A stretch of 36,971 nucleotides of DNA from Nanobdellota archaeon (lineage in GTDB: Archaea; Nanobdellota; Nanobdellia; Parvarchaeales; Parvarchaeaceae). The translations under genes were made by a program, and so were the position numbers. The stretch is taken from NCBI GenBank assembly GCA_021791655.1, contig JAJYWD010000007.1, positions 1 to 36,971 of the forward strand. Direction: 5' to 3'. Of this stretch, positions 6,962 through 15,179 are shown one piece after another; the first letter of the stretch is position 1; each line of letters begins with the position of its first letter. Below the pieces are notes generated by a model. The model saw nothing but the letters and a program-made list of their open reading frames with translations. It made no database searches and was not told the origin of the DNA.

Positions 6962-8176
6962 ATGTCTAGTGATTCACACAAGACATTGAAATTGGAGGAG
7001 GTGATAAGTGAGAATCACAATGTTATGGCAGAAGAAAAACCTGTTATAAACGTCGGTCTTCAGGGCATTTACATAGATGAAAGTTCTATATGTAAAGTTG
7101 ATGGTGTCCTAGGTAAACTATACTATAGAGGTTATTCTATAGAGGAGTTGGCAAATAACTCTTCATACGAGGAAGTTGCTTATCTTCTTTTATACGGTTC
7201 TTTGCCAAAGAAAGAAGAGCTGGAAAATTTTGAGTCCCAGCTTAAGGCCAATAGAACCCTCTCTGAAAGTACAATAGGCATCATAAAGTCGATGTCCAAA
7301 AAAGCACACCCCACTGATGTTCTTAGGACAGCAGTCTCCTCTCTTGCGGCGGAAGACTTGGAGATGTCAGATAACAGTGAAGACGCTAATTTTAGAAAAG
7401 CCGTGCGTCTTATCGCCAAAATGCCGACAATACTAGCAGTTATAGACCGAACCAGAAATGATTTGGAGATCGTACCACCGGACGCCTCTCTGGGCCATAC
7501 AGATAACTTTATGTACATGCTAACAGGCAATAAGCCGAATGAGCTGCAATCTAAGCTGATAAACCTTATGTTCATTCTTCACGCCGAGCACAGCTCTAAT
7601 GCCTCTACCTTCTCAGCGTTGGTAACCGGTTCAACATTAGCGGATCTTTATGCCGCGGTTACTTCCGGCGTAGCAACGTTAAAAGGACCACTGCACGGGG
7701 GTGCAGATGAAGCTGCACTTAAAATGCTTAAGGCAATCGGCAGCCCGGCGAATACTGAAACTTACATTAATGATGCTCTTGCCGGAAAACAAAGGATAAT
7801 GGGCTTTGGTCACAGAGTTTACAAGACATACGACCCGCGTGCAAAGCTGTTAAGGGGTTACCTTGAAGAGAGCGTAAATAGTGCACCGCCGGATGTAAAG
7901 AACCTTACACAGATTGCGCTTGCCGCGGAAGAAATAATGATAGACCGTTTGGGACAGAGTCATGGAATCTGGCCGAACATAGATTTCTTCGCTGGACCGT
8001 TATACGTATGGGCGGGAGTTTCGGCGGATTTGTTCACACCCATATTCGCTGCGAGTAGGGTTGTAGGATGGTGTGCACACATGATAGACTACTGGCGGGA
8101 CAATAAACTTTTCAGACCCCTCGAATATTACACTGGTCAATTGGATTTGAAGTACGTTCCGATTGAGAAGCGTTGA
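6962..8176 (+). CDS. gltA: Citrate synthase / 2-methylcitrate synthase
   Basis: Condenses oxaloacetate with acetyl-CoA, and possibly propionyl-CoA, at the entry of the TCA or methylcitrate cycle. Catalytic residues are His245 (GPLHGG), His284 (GFGHRVYK) and Asp341 (NIDFFAGP). The length and the KVDGVLGKLYYRGYSIEELA start match the short archaeal/Gram-positive dimeric citrate synthases. The N-terminus has about 25 extra residues; an internal ATG encodes Met22 (MAEEKPVINVG) as an alternative start, but the TATA spacing favours the first ATG. Divergence from prpDB suggests 2-methylcitrate synthase activity, while the TCA genes around it suggest citrate synthase; archaeal members often do both. 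Sequence alone does not decide. Confidence 0.94.
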   Translation: MSSDSHKTLKLEEVISENHNVMAEEKPVINVGLQGIYIDESSICKVDGVLGKLYYRGYSIEELANNSSYEEVAYLLLYGSLPKKEELENFESQLKANRTLSESTIGIIKSMSKKAHPTDVLRTAVSSLAAEDLEMSDNSEDANFRKAVRLIAKMPTILAVIDRTRNDLEIVPPDASLGHTDNFMYMLTGNKPNELQSKLINLMFILHAEHSSNASTFSALVTGSTLADLYAAVTSGVATLKGPLHGGADEAALKMLKAIGSPANTETYINDALAGKQRIMGFGHRVYKTYDPRAKLLRGYLEESVNSAPPDVKNLTQIALAAEEIMIDRLGQSHGIWPNIDFFAGPLYVWAGVSADLFTPIFAASRVVGWCAHMIDYWRDNKLFRPLEYYTGQLDLKYVPIEKR

Positions 8177-8201
8177 CTGGAGGAGTTTACAGTTTCTCTT
8201 G

Positions 8202-8915
8202 ATGTGGTCTTACGTAGGGACATCCGGTTGGATTTACCAATGGAATGAAGGCAATAGTCTCGATTGGTACGTGGCGGAATCGGGTCTTAACGCCGTGGAG
8301 CTAAACTCTAGTTTCTACCGTTTCCCGTCCCCAAATCAAGTCAAGGCATGGGCTTCAAAGGGAAAATCACTGGCTTGGAGCATCAAGGTCAACCAGCTTA
8401 TAACCCACAGGTTTAAGCTTAACAGGAACAGCTATGACGCATTTAGCAGATTTTTAAGACTGTTCCATCCGCTAGAAAGTAACATAAAGTTCTATCTTTT
8501 CCAATTTCCCCCGATTTTGACGCCAAATTCCATAGAGAACATAGAGAAATTCGCAAACAAATTTCCGCTTCAGGAAAAGTTCGCACTTGAGGTAAGAAAT
8601 ATCAAATGGTTTAATCCCGAGGTGTACAAACGGATCAAGACTCTAGGTCTGACAATGGTGAGTATAGACGCTCCCATTGGCACTTTTCTAATGAAGACCT
8701 CCCACTACGTCTATATACGTTTTCATGGCAGAGGCTCCTGGTACAGTCATCGCTATTCCGCAAATGAATTGTCTGAGACGCTCACGAGCGTACAAAAGCT
8801 AAAGCCACACTCGCTGTTCGCATTTTTCAATAATGATCATGACATGCTAGAAAATTCCCGTCAATTTTTAAGTTACTCGCTTTCCCGCAAGCGAAAGTTA
8901 AAATATATGAACTAA
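8202..8915 (+). CDS. DUF72 (YecE-like) TIM-barrel protein
   Basis: Member of the widespread DUF72 family, whose biochemical role is not established. It begins with the family hallmark YVGTSGWIYQW, followed by VELNSSFYRFPS, WSIKVNQLITH (the usual F-KVP strand position), FLFQFPP-type sequence, ALEVRNIKWF and the late IRFHGRGSWY. The length (237 aa) is typical. I prefer the ATG at 8202; the upstream TTG at 8163 would overlap gltA by 14 nt and add 13 residues not seen in the family. A GGAGGAG run lies 18 nt upstream, rather far for a ribosome-binding site. The gene follows gltA closely and may be co-transcribed. Confidence 0.85.
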   Translation: MWSYVGTSGWIYQWNEGNSLDWYVAESGLNAVELNSSFYRFPSPNQVKAWASKGKSLAWSIKVNQLITHRFKLNRNSYDAFSRFLRLFHPLESNIKFYLFQFPPILTPNSIENIEKFANKFPLQEKFALEVRNIKWFNPEVYKRIKTLGLTMVSIDAPIGTFLMKTSHYVYIRFHGRGSWYSHRYSANELSETLTSVQKLKPHSLFAFFNNDHDMLENSRQFLSYSLSRKRKLKYMN

Positions 8916-8935
8916 TCATATCAGAGCTGTACATT

Positions 8936-10252
8936 ATGAAATATGATCTGGTTATAGTAGGTGGTGGCGTGGCTGGCACGGCTCTTTTCTACACGATTTC
9001 CAATTATTCCGATGTAGAGCGTGTTTTGTTACTAGAGAAGAGGCCGGAATTGGGCGCGCTAAATTCGGATAGTAGAAGCAACAGCCAAACCTTGCACTTC
9101 GGTGATATCGAGAGCAATTACACCGATGAGAAGGCTGCTGAGACAAGAAACGCCTCGTCAATGGTTTTGAATTACCTTGGCGGGTTACACCAAGAGGAAC
9201 GTTCGTTGTTAGTCCATAAATGCCAAAAAATGGTACTCGCAGTAGGCGATGAGGAACTAAGAACGCTGGATGACATGGAGAAACGTAGACGTTCTATTTT
9301 TCCAAATCTAGAAAGACTTGGCGTCGATAGGCTTAGAGAATTAGAGCCCGCAATAGTTAAAGAAAGAAGAAGTGGCGAACGCATAGCCGCGCTTTCTTCC
9401 CCAGACGGGTACATGGTGGATTTCGGAGGTTTGGCTAAATCTTTCATTAAAAACTCTAGGCGCAGCCACGACCTTGATGTTCTATTGACTTCCGATGTTA
9501 TGAATGTAAGGAGAGACGGTGGGGTTTATGAAATTTTCACCGCGGATAAATCTTACGAGGCAGAGTCGGTGGTCTTCTCAGCCGGCTCTTACAGTCTATT
9601 CTTCGCAAAGATGATGGGTTACGCTACCGACACTTCTATTCTTTCCGTAGGCGGTAATTTTTACCATACGCCTAAAGTCCTGAATGGGAAGGTGTATAGA
9701 ATCGAACGTGGAAGCATCCCGTTCGCAGCGGTACACGGAGATCCAGATATAAATTTCCCAGATAAAACCCGGTTTGGACCGACTGTAGAAGTAAAACCTT
9801 TCCTTGAGAAAAACAATATATTTACGTTAAAAGATTACGTGAGCACCTTCGGGGTAGGAACGGAAACCCTCGCTGCTCTCGGCAAGATTGTACGCAAGAA
9901 AGACATTTTTAAGATTATGGCCAGCAACCTCGCTTATTCTGTGCCAGTGGTCGGAAAGGAGCTATTCTTGGTTAAAGAAGTACAGAAAATAGTGCCATCA
10001 TTAAAATATTCGGATTTAAAGAAGTACAGGAGCGGCGGTGGTATAAGGCCGCAGTTGGTGGACTTAAAGATGGGGAGGCTGATTTTGGGTGAAAAGAGAA
10101 TAGAAGGCCCCGGAATCGTTTTCAACGTCACGCCATCGCCCGGCGCCACATCGTGTTTGAGACTGGCTTTCCAAGACGCATACAAATTAAGCGGCTTTCT
10201 GGGTAAGAATTTCTATCTCGATAAGTTTAAAGAAGATGTGGGCTCGATTTAG
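8936..10252 (+). CDS. mqo: Malate:quinone oxidoreductase-like FAD enzyme
   Basis: FAD-dependent dehydrogenase that would oxidise malate to oxaloacetate and pass electrons to quinone at the membrane. The dinucleotide motif VIVGGGVAGTALFY opens the protein. The Mqo-type phrases NSQTLHFGDIESNYT, TRFGPTVEVKP and FNVTPSPGATSCL near the C-terminus point to the malate:quinone group rather than glycerol-3-phosphate or L-2-hydroxyglutarate dehydrogenases, which share the fold. No NAD-type malate dehydrogenase is seen in the window, so this may be the malate-oxidising step of the cycle. A TATA-like AAAATATATG lies about 30 nt upstream. The L-2-hydroxyglutarate oxidase alternative is less likely. Confidence 0.8.
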   Translation: MKYDLVIVGGGVAGTALFYTISNYSDVERVLLLEKRPELGALNSDSRSNSQTLHFGDIESNYTDEKAAETRNASSMVLNYLGGLHQEERSLLVHKCQKMVLAVGDEELRTLDDMEKRRRSIFPNLERLGVDRLRELEPAIVKERRSGERIAALSSPDGYMVDFGGLAKSFIKNSRRSHDLDVLLTSDVMNVRRDGGVYEIFTADKSYEAESVVFSAGSYSLFFAKMMGYATDTSILSVGGNFYHTPKVLNGKVYRIERGSIPFAAVHGDPDINFPDKTRFGPTVEVKPFLEKNNIFTLKDYVSTFGVGTETLAALGKIVRKKDIFKIMASNLAYSVPVVGKELFLVKEVQKIVPSLKYSDLKKYRSGGGIRPQLVDLKMGRLILGEKRIEGPGIVFNVTPSPGATSCLRLAFQDAYKLSGFLGKNFYLDKFKEDVGSI

Positions 10253-10261
10253 TTCCAGGTT

Positions 10262-10882
10262 TTACTTCTGCCCGAATTCATTGCCTAGCCTATACAATGT
10301 TTCGTCTAGCGCTCTTTTTACTACGCCCTTCTCGTCGGAATTGATAAAACTGATGTCATTTATCGTTGGGTAGACTGTCCTCTTTATGTATTCTATGTGC
10401 AGTCCTTCGAATCTGCCATGAAATTGATCAGTGTTCATCCTTCTACTCAAATACCAATACAGATCGTTACTCAAATCATCCATAAGTTTCATTCCCTTTG
10501 CGGATTTCGAGTTAGAATCGTATAAACTGTTCGAGGCTGGCATGTCTCTTACAAATTTTTCACTCTGCGAACCGTAGGTATCTGAAGCATGGTCTTCGTC
10601 GTTTTCATCCGAAGCTCGTCCTTTAGACGGCTTTACTATATCGTCTAAGTACTTGGGAGTGAAGTGTACTCCCCTGTCACTGGCGACATTTAATCTGCTG
10701 ATAGGACTATTTTCTTTGTGTAGATAAGTTATTATCGTGGACGCCATATTTTCAAGTTTTGCCCTTTCTCCATCACTAATCTGAAAGGATTTAGTAGTAC
10801 GTTCCGGCATGTTTACTGACGTCAGCGTTTCATAAACATCGTGATCTATACCGTCTAAATTGGCGTTGTTCTTATTTTCCAT
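10262..10882 (-). CDS. Hydrophilic protein of unknown function
   Basis: I recognise no family. The 206-residue product is soluble, without signal peptide or membrane segment, and has three parts: an N-terminal helical segment (GERAKLENMASTIITYLHKE), a low-complexity Asp/Glu/Ser-rich middle (GRASDENDEDHASDTYGSQS), and a C-terminal helical part with several Tyr/Arg (LYWYLSRRMNTDQFHGRF). The ATG at 10882 is chosen because a strong TATA-like run (10901-10914) sits 25 nt upstream; the preceding TTG is unlikely. It converges on mqo with 9 nt between stops. Confidence 0.6.
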   Translation of the reverse strand: MENKNNANLDGIDHDVYETLTSVNMPERTTKSFQISDGERAKLENMASTIITYLHKENSPISRLNVASDRGVHFTPKYLDDIVKPSKGRASDENDEDHASDTYGSQSEKFVRDMPASNSLYDSNSKSAKGMKLMDDLSNDLYWYLSRRMNTDQFHGRFEGLHIEYIKRTVYPTINDISFINSDEKGVVKRALDETLYRLGNEFGQK

Positions 10883-10900
10883 CAATATATGAATGATATT

Positions 10901-10914
10901 ATTATATATAAATA
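10901..10914 (-). promoter_or_regulatory. TATA-like box of the 10262-10882 gene
   Basis: On the minus strand TATTTATATATAAT is centred about 25 nt before the ATG at 10882. The 108-nt gap to the fumarase stop is very AT-rich around it. This predicts a leaderless transcript. Confidence 0.5.
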
Positions 10915-10990
10915 CTTTTTCTATTTATAAGTAGTGAATTAATTTAAATACTATATTAAAAACAGCGAAATTTTTGATTAATCCAACAGC

Positions 10991-12400
10991 CTATCGTTTT
11001 CTCGGTTTTCCTGGAGATGTCAGGTTGTATGGATCGAATATCTCATCCAATTCCTTATCGGTTAATATTTTCATCTCCTTAGCCGTTTCCTTAATACTCT
11101 CCCCTTCTTTTATAGCCCTTTTTACCACTTCAGCCGCCTTTTCATATCCTATGTAAGGGTTTAGTGCCAAACCTACTCCGGGCGTCTTGTTGAGTAATTC
11201 CGCCATTCTTTTTCTATCCGCTCTTATGCCCGTTAACGCCTTTTCCGTGAGGGTTGAGCACGCGTTGGTCATAATCTTTGCACTGCCAGCCAAATTGATT
11301 ATCACTAATGGCATCATAACGTTTAATTCCAACTGGCCGGCTTGTGCGCTCAGCATAACAGCGGAGTCGTTGCCAATCACCTGAAAACACACCATGCACA
11401 CTGCCTCTGCAATGCTTGGATTCACCTTCGCAGGCATTATTGAAGAGCCGGGTTGAACGGCCGGGAACGATATTTCTCCTAATCCCGTAACAGGACCAGA
11501 ATTCATTAGCCTCATGTCATTAGTTATCTTTATGAGATCCACCGCTATGGCCCTTAGGACGGAGGAAGTCTCCAGAAAATCTGCAAGGGACTGGGTGATC
11601 TCTGGCATGAATTCGGCCTTTCTAAGTTTAAGCCCGGTTATTTTTGTGAGTTCCTCAACCATATAATCCCGATACCGGGAATCCGAGTTCAGACCTGTTC
11701 CTACGGCGGTCGCTCCTATGTTAAGCTCGGACAATTTTTCTATAGCGACTTTTATTCTCGCTTCTGTCTTAAGCACCATTCTGGCCCACGCCTCAAATTC
11801 TTGTCCTAGCCTTACTGGTGCAGCGTCCATGAGATGTGTTCTTCCGCTTTTTATTACACCGTCAAATTCTTTGGCCTTTTGCATTAATACGGTGTGCATC
11901 CTTAAAATTGTCTTATTCAGGTTATTTAGCAGAATAATCATCGTCAGGCGCATAGCCGTGGGTATAACATCATTGGTTGATTGTCCTTTGTTTACATCAT
12001 CATTCGGATGCACCATCTTATAATCCCCCTTCTTGCTTCCCAGTAGTTCTATTGCCCGGTTTGCTATGACTTCGTTTACGTTCATGTTCGTGGAAGTGCC
12101 GGCTCCCGCTTGATAAGCGTCCAGCACAAATTCTTTTAAGTGTTTTCCTGCTATTACCTCATCCGCTGCCCTCGCTATCGCGCTCGCTTTATTTTTGTCC
12201 AGTAGACCAAGCCTAAAATTCACCATTGCGGCTGCTTTCTTTACAACGGCTATTTGTGTTATGTATTCGCGAGGGGGTTTTATTTCGGAGATGTTGAAGT
12301 TACCTATCGCCCTCTGCGTCTGTGCGCCCCAGTACGCCTCCTCCGGGACTTTTACGTTGCCCAGATAATCGTGCTCTATCCTGAAATTTTTCTCTTTCAC
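10991..12400 (-). CDS. fumC: Class II fumarase (fumarase/aspartase family)
   Basis: Homotetrameric lyase interconverting fumarate and malate. The superfamily signature GSSIMPAKVNPS contains the catalytic serine loop. GAGTSTNMNVNEVIANRA, GQSTNDVIPTA and SGRTHLMDAAPVRLGQE carry the other active-site regions. The start RIEHDYLGNVKVPEEAYWGAQTQRA resembles fumarases, while AGQLELNVMMPLV is closer to aspartate ammonia-lyases, so aspartase activity is a real alternative; the surrounding TCA genes favour fumarase. Length (469 aa) fits both. The start is GTG at 12400, with a TATA-like box about 28 nt upstream. Confidence 0.88.
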   Translation of the reverse strand: MKEKNFRIEHDYLGNVKVPEEAYWGAQTQRAIGNFNISEIKPPREYITQIAVVKKAAAMVNFRLGLLDKNKASAIARAADEVIAGKHLKEFVLDAYQAGAGTSTNMNVNEVIANRAIELLGSKKGDYKMVHPNDDVNKGQSTNDVIPTAMRLTMIILLNNLNKTILRMHTVLMQKAKEFDGVIKSGRTHLMDAAPVRLGQEFEAWARMVLKTEARIKVAIEKLSELNIGATAVGTGLNSDSRYRDYMVEELTKITGLKLRKAEFMPEITQSLADFLETSSVLRAIAVDLIKITNDMRLMNSGPVTGLGEISFPAVQPGSSIMPAKVNPSIAEAVCMVCFQVIGNDSAVMLSAQAGQLELNVMMPLVIINLAGSAKIMTNACSTLTEKALTGIRADRKRMAELLNKTPGVGLALNPYIGYEKAAEVVKRAIKEGESIKETAKEMKILTDKELDEIFDPYNLTSPGKPRKR

Positions 12401-12422
12401 CTAACTTAGACAAATCCTCAAA

Positions 12423-12432
12423 ATTTATATCT
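12423..12432 (-). promoter_or_regulatory. TATA-like box of the fumarase gene
   Basis: Minus-strand GATATAAATT lies 28 nt (centre) before the GTG start at 12400. It supports the GTG start and its own promoter, even though the antiporter genes upstream are on the same strand. Confidence 0.5.
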
Positions 12433-12464
12433 ATCCCGCAAGGAGCACATTCACGATATCTGTG

Positions 12465-13709
12465 TTAAAACAGTCTGGATGATACCCCACTGCCCCTCAC
12501 TATCCCCCTCTTTCTTAACACAGCACCCACAATGGTTATCAGATTTGTAGATATTATCACGAATGTGACAAGAGGGATAAACTGGCTTGCAAGTTGAACC
12601 CCGTCCACAATTGCAAGGCTCATAAGCACAAGAGGTGTTACACCCTGCGCACACATCAGAAATATGCTAGTTTTGTCCTTGCTCAATTGCGATTTGTATG
12701 TCGATACATTTACAGCGAGCGCTCTTGCACCCAAGAGTATCAGGAGTGTAAGACCGCCAAATATAAGCGTATACATGAGATTAGAATAAGATATGTTGAA
12801 TAATAAACCAAGAAAAACGAAGAAGAACGTGGTTAAAAGAAAAGTCATTTCCCCTTGAAATTCAAACAGTCGCTCCTTAACGCCCAATATCCGTACCTTC
12901 TTTTTGAAAATGATTGTAAAAAGTTTGAAATTGCCCAGTACTACACCAAATATTAAAACTGAAAAAATTCCGCTACCCCCAAGCGCTTCGCTTATTGAAT
13001 ACGTAATCAGCAGAAGGCCAAGGGTGAGTACATATATGTGCCTGTGCCTATTCAAATTGTGCAAAATGAATATCCAGAACAAAGAGACTACCAGACCTAC
13101 GACTATCCCCGTGGAGAATGTAGAAACTAAGGAGTTAACTGCATTGTTGATATTTATGCCGGTACCTATTTGATAAATTGTAACAAAAGAAATGAATAGT
13201 ACCGCTGTAAGCACAGAATTCAGTGCCGATTCTAACATTATAAAACTTTTAGGCGACTCTTTAAAGCCCATACTCATAGCTAATGGCACTACAACCGCAC
13301 CGCTTGTCTCTCCTCCGACTATGGACCCGAATATCAGCGCCTCTATAAGTGGCCATCCAAGAAAGTAACTTAGCAAATATGCTATGATTACGGTGCTTGA
13401 TATTACGTATATACTAACTTGTGCGGCCGTGCGTCCGCTATTCGATAGCAGGGCTCTTATCCTCATCGTCATCCCTCCGTAGAAAAGCACCATTATAAGT
13501 GTAAGTGTCGCGAAGAGCGGCAATAACGGTGTAATCAGAGATGTCGGTACAAATCCAAAGACTGGCCCAATTATCACTCCAACTAGCAGTAAAAACAGTA
13601 TCGGCGGTATGCCCGTCTTCCTAAAAATCACATCACCAGCAAATCCTATAAAAATTATTATCGCTGCTATGGAAAAGCCTAAAGTGACTGGATCTACCAT
13701 ATCGATCAC
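12465..13709 (-). CDS. Cation:proton antiporter-like membrane protein (NhaP/CPA fold), first of tandem pair in position
   Basis: Polytopic protein of about 12 hydrophobic segments with the monovalent cation/proton antiporter fold; the start (IIIFIGFAGDVIFRKTGIPPILFLLLVG) matches Na+/H+ exchanger TM1-2. In the TM5-TM6 core, where NhaP-type antiporters have a TDP motif and an Asn-Asp pair, this protein has GGETSGAV (residues 132-139) and LESALNSVL, with Asn154-Ser155 in place of Asn-Asp. The transport aspartate is thus missing. The GTG start at 13709 overlaps the stop of the upstream paralogue as GTGA; ATG at 13700 is an alternative. Ion specificity cannot be told. It is the downstream partner of a two-gene operon. 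Confidence 0.82.
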   Translation of the reverse strand: MIDMVDPVTLGFSIAAIIIFIGFAGDVIFRKTGIPPILFLLLVGVIIGPVFGFVPTSLITPLLPLFATLTLIMVLFYGGMTMRIRALLSNSGRTAAQVSIYVISSTVIIAYLLSYFLGWPLIEALIFGSIVGGETSGAVVVPLAMSMGFKESPKSFIMLESALNSVLTAVLFISFVTIYQIGTGININNAVNSLVSTFSTGIVVGLVVSLFWIFILHNLNRHRHIYVLTLGLLLITYSISEALGGSGIFSVLIFGVVLGNFKLFTIIFKKKVRILGVKERLFEFQGEMTFLLTTFFFVFLGLLFNISYSNLMYTLIFGGLTLLILLGARALAVNVSTYKSQLSKDKTSIFLMCAQGVTPLVLMSLAIVDGVQLASQFIPLVTFVIISTNLITIVGAVLRKRGIVRGSGVSSRLF

Positions 13710-14974
13710 TGAGCTTGACTGCCAGAAGGCGGTTCCTGCTGTTTCAGCCGTTTGTAGATAGCGTTAAACCTGGCGAACATGACCCCGTTTATAAATACTG
13801 TGACAAGAATAATACTGAAAAATACTGTTATCAAAGACGGATTGAAGACGTTGTACGCCACCAGTAAAGCGGCGGAAACCGCAGCGCCAGTTCCTCTCGT
13901 CATCATCGAGGATAGGAAAAATTTGTCCACCTTGGGCGTGCTAGACCTAGCGAGCGAGGTCCACGTACCTATCTGCCTGGCTATAATTATAGTTAGTCCG
14001 ATTGCCACTCCCACGACCAAGCTGTATATGTCCTGTGGGATTACCAAGCCACCAAAATACACGAAAAATGCCGATGTTGTTATGAACGATATGAGGTCGT
14101 TGAAATATCTGGACTCCCTGTTTAAAGTGAAATACTTGTTGTGTTTATACTTCAGCAGATGATAAAGTCCCTCCCCATTGGCTATAAGGAGCCCGAAGAT
14201 TAGTGCGGCCATAGGTCCGCTTCCACCTATATCCTGGGTAACTATGTATAAGATGAAAACCACGGCTAACGAGGACACATAAGAATATTCGTATTTGTGG
14301 TGCTGCATGAACGCCATTAATGGAACCCATGCAAAGCCAAACAGCGCACCGAGTACGATAGCTGTGGAGAACTGGCCCACTATCGTAGTGAGTATGAGCT
14401 CCATATTAGTGGTGTTTAGAGCTGCGACTACTATCAGGATAAGCACAAATATTACGCTCAGCGGTTCGGTTATCATGGCCTCCAAATTTAGTAATATGTT
14501 CGTTTTCTCGTCGACCAAACGAGAAATGCTGCCAAACGGCAAGATAACCGCACTTGTCCCCCCGACAGCAAAGCCTATCAGGGCGGAATCCAGATAATTA
14601 TAACCTATGAAGTGTGTAACTATAAACACGAGCAGGACAGATGCTATGAAATTTGCAGATAACAAAAGGGAACTCACACTAATCTGCTTGATTAATTTGT
14701 GGGCGTTTAATCCCAACCCAAAATTAAACAGCACTATAGTTATTACAACACTAGCTACATCTGGCATTAACGCTAAGAATGTCCCTCTGGAAAAGAGCCC
14801 AAACACAGGTATTATTATTATACCAAGAACCATAAGCCACAAAATGTGGGTTATACCAGTTCTCTTGGCTAGCGCCCTACCTATGAAACCGGTTATGAGG
14901 ATTGCCGCTACCCCTATCATGAAATAGTTTAGGGACAGCGCATCTGCCGTCATAATCGGTAGCCCATTAACCAT
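13706..14974 (-). CDS. Cation:proton antiporter-like membrane protein (NhaP/CPA fold), upstream paralogue
   Basis: Second member of the antiporter-like pair, 422 aa with about 12 hydrophobic segments and a short Gln/Ser tail in the cytoplasm. The aligned core reads GFAVGGTSAVILPFGS for TM5 and LEAMITEPLSVIF for TM6; the usual Asn-Asp is replaced by Thr169-Glu170, so an acidic residue remains here, unlike in its partner. It is the first gene of the pair and has a TATA-like box about 27 nt before its ATG. The matched overlap and divergent cores suggest the two products could act together, for example as a heterodimer; this is inference. Confidence 0.82.
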   Translation of the reverse strand: MVNGLPIMTADALSLNYFMIGVAAILITGFIGRALAKRTGITHILWLMVLGIIIIPVFGLFSRGTFLALMPDVASVVITIVLFNFGLGLNAHKLIKQISVSSLLLSANFIASVLLVFIVTHFIGYNYLDSALIGFAVGGTSAVILPFGSISRLVDEKTNILLNLEAMITEPLSVIFVLILIVVAALNTTNMELILTTIVGQFSTAIVLGALFGFAWVPLMAFMQHHKYEYSYVSSLAVVFILYIVTQDIGGSGPMAALIFGLLIANGEGLYHLLKYKHNKYFTLNRESRYFNDLISFITTSAFFVYFGGLVIPQDIYSLVVGVAIGLTIIIARQIGTWTSLARSSTPKVDKFFLSSMMTRGTGAAVSAALLVAYNVFNPSLITVFFSIILVTVFINGVMFARFNAIYKRLKQQEPPSGSQAQ

Positions 14975-14995
14975 ATGGTTATGGAATGTTTTCCG

Positions 14996-15006
14996 AATTA
15001 AATACT
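14996..15006 (-). promoter_or_regulatory. TATA-like box of the antiporter pair
   Basis: Minus-strand TAGTATTTAATT-type sequence is centred about 27 nt before the ATG at 14974. The remainder of the roughly 200-nt divergent gap up to sdhA shows AT-rich runs at 15111-15152 that could serve the opposite direction, and no other gene. Confidence 0.45.
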
Positions 15007-15179
15007 ATGCATTTTGGCGTGTGGCGGTGAGTGTCGCTTTTTCCGTCACTGTCTGTGCAATGCATGCAGAAGTGTTAATATTGTGTGCGTAAACGCGTTC
15101 TATCGTGTAAAGGTTAAATAACTGCATGACAATAAATAATAGTCTTTATTACAGAACCTTTCAAAGGGACGTATACGGC

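Noticed and set aside
12451-12654. A cysteine-rich 67-codon minus-strand frame
   Set aside because: It overlaps the 3' end of the antiporter gene in another frame; its cysteines come from out-of-frame reading.
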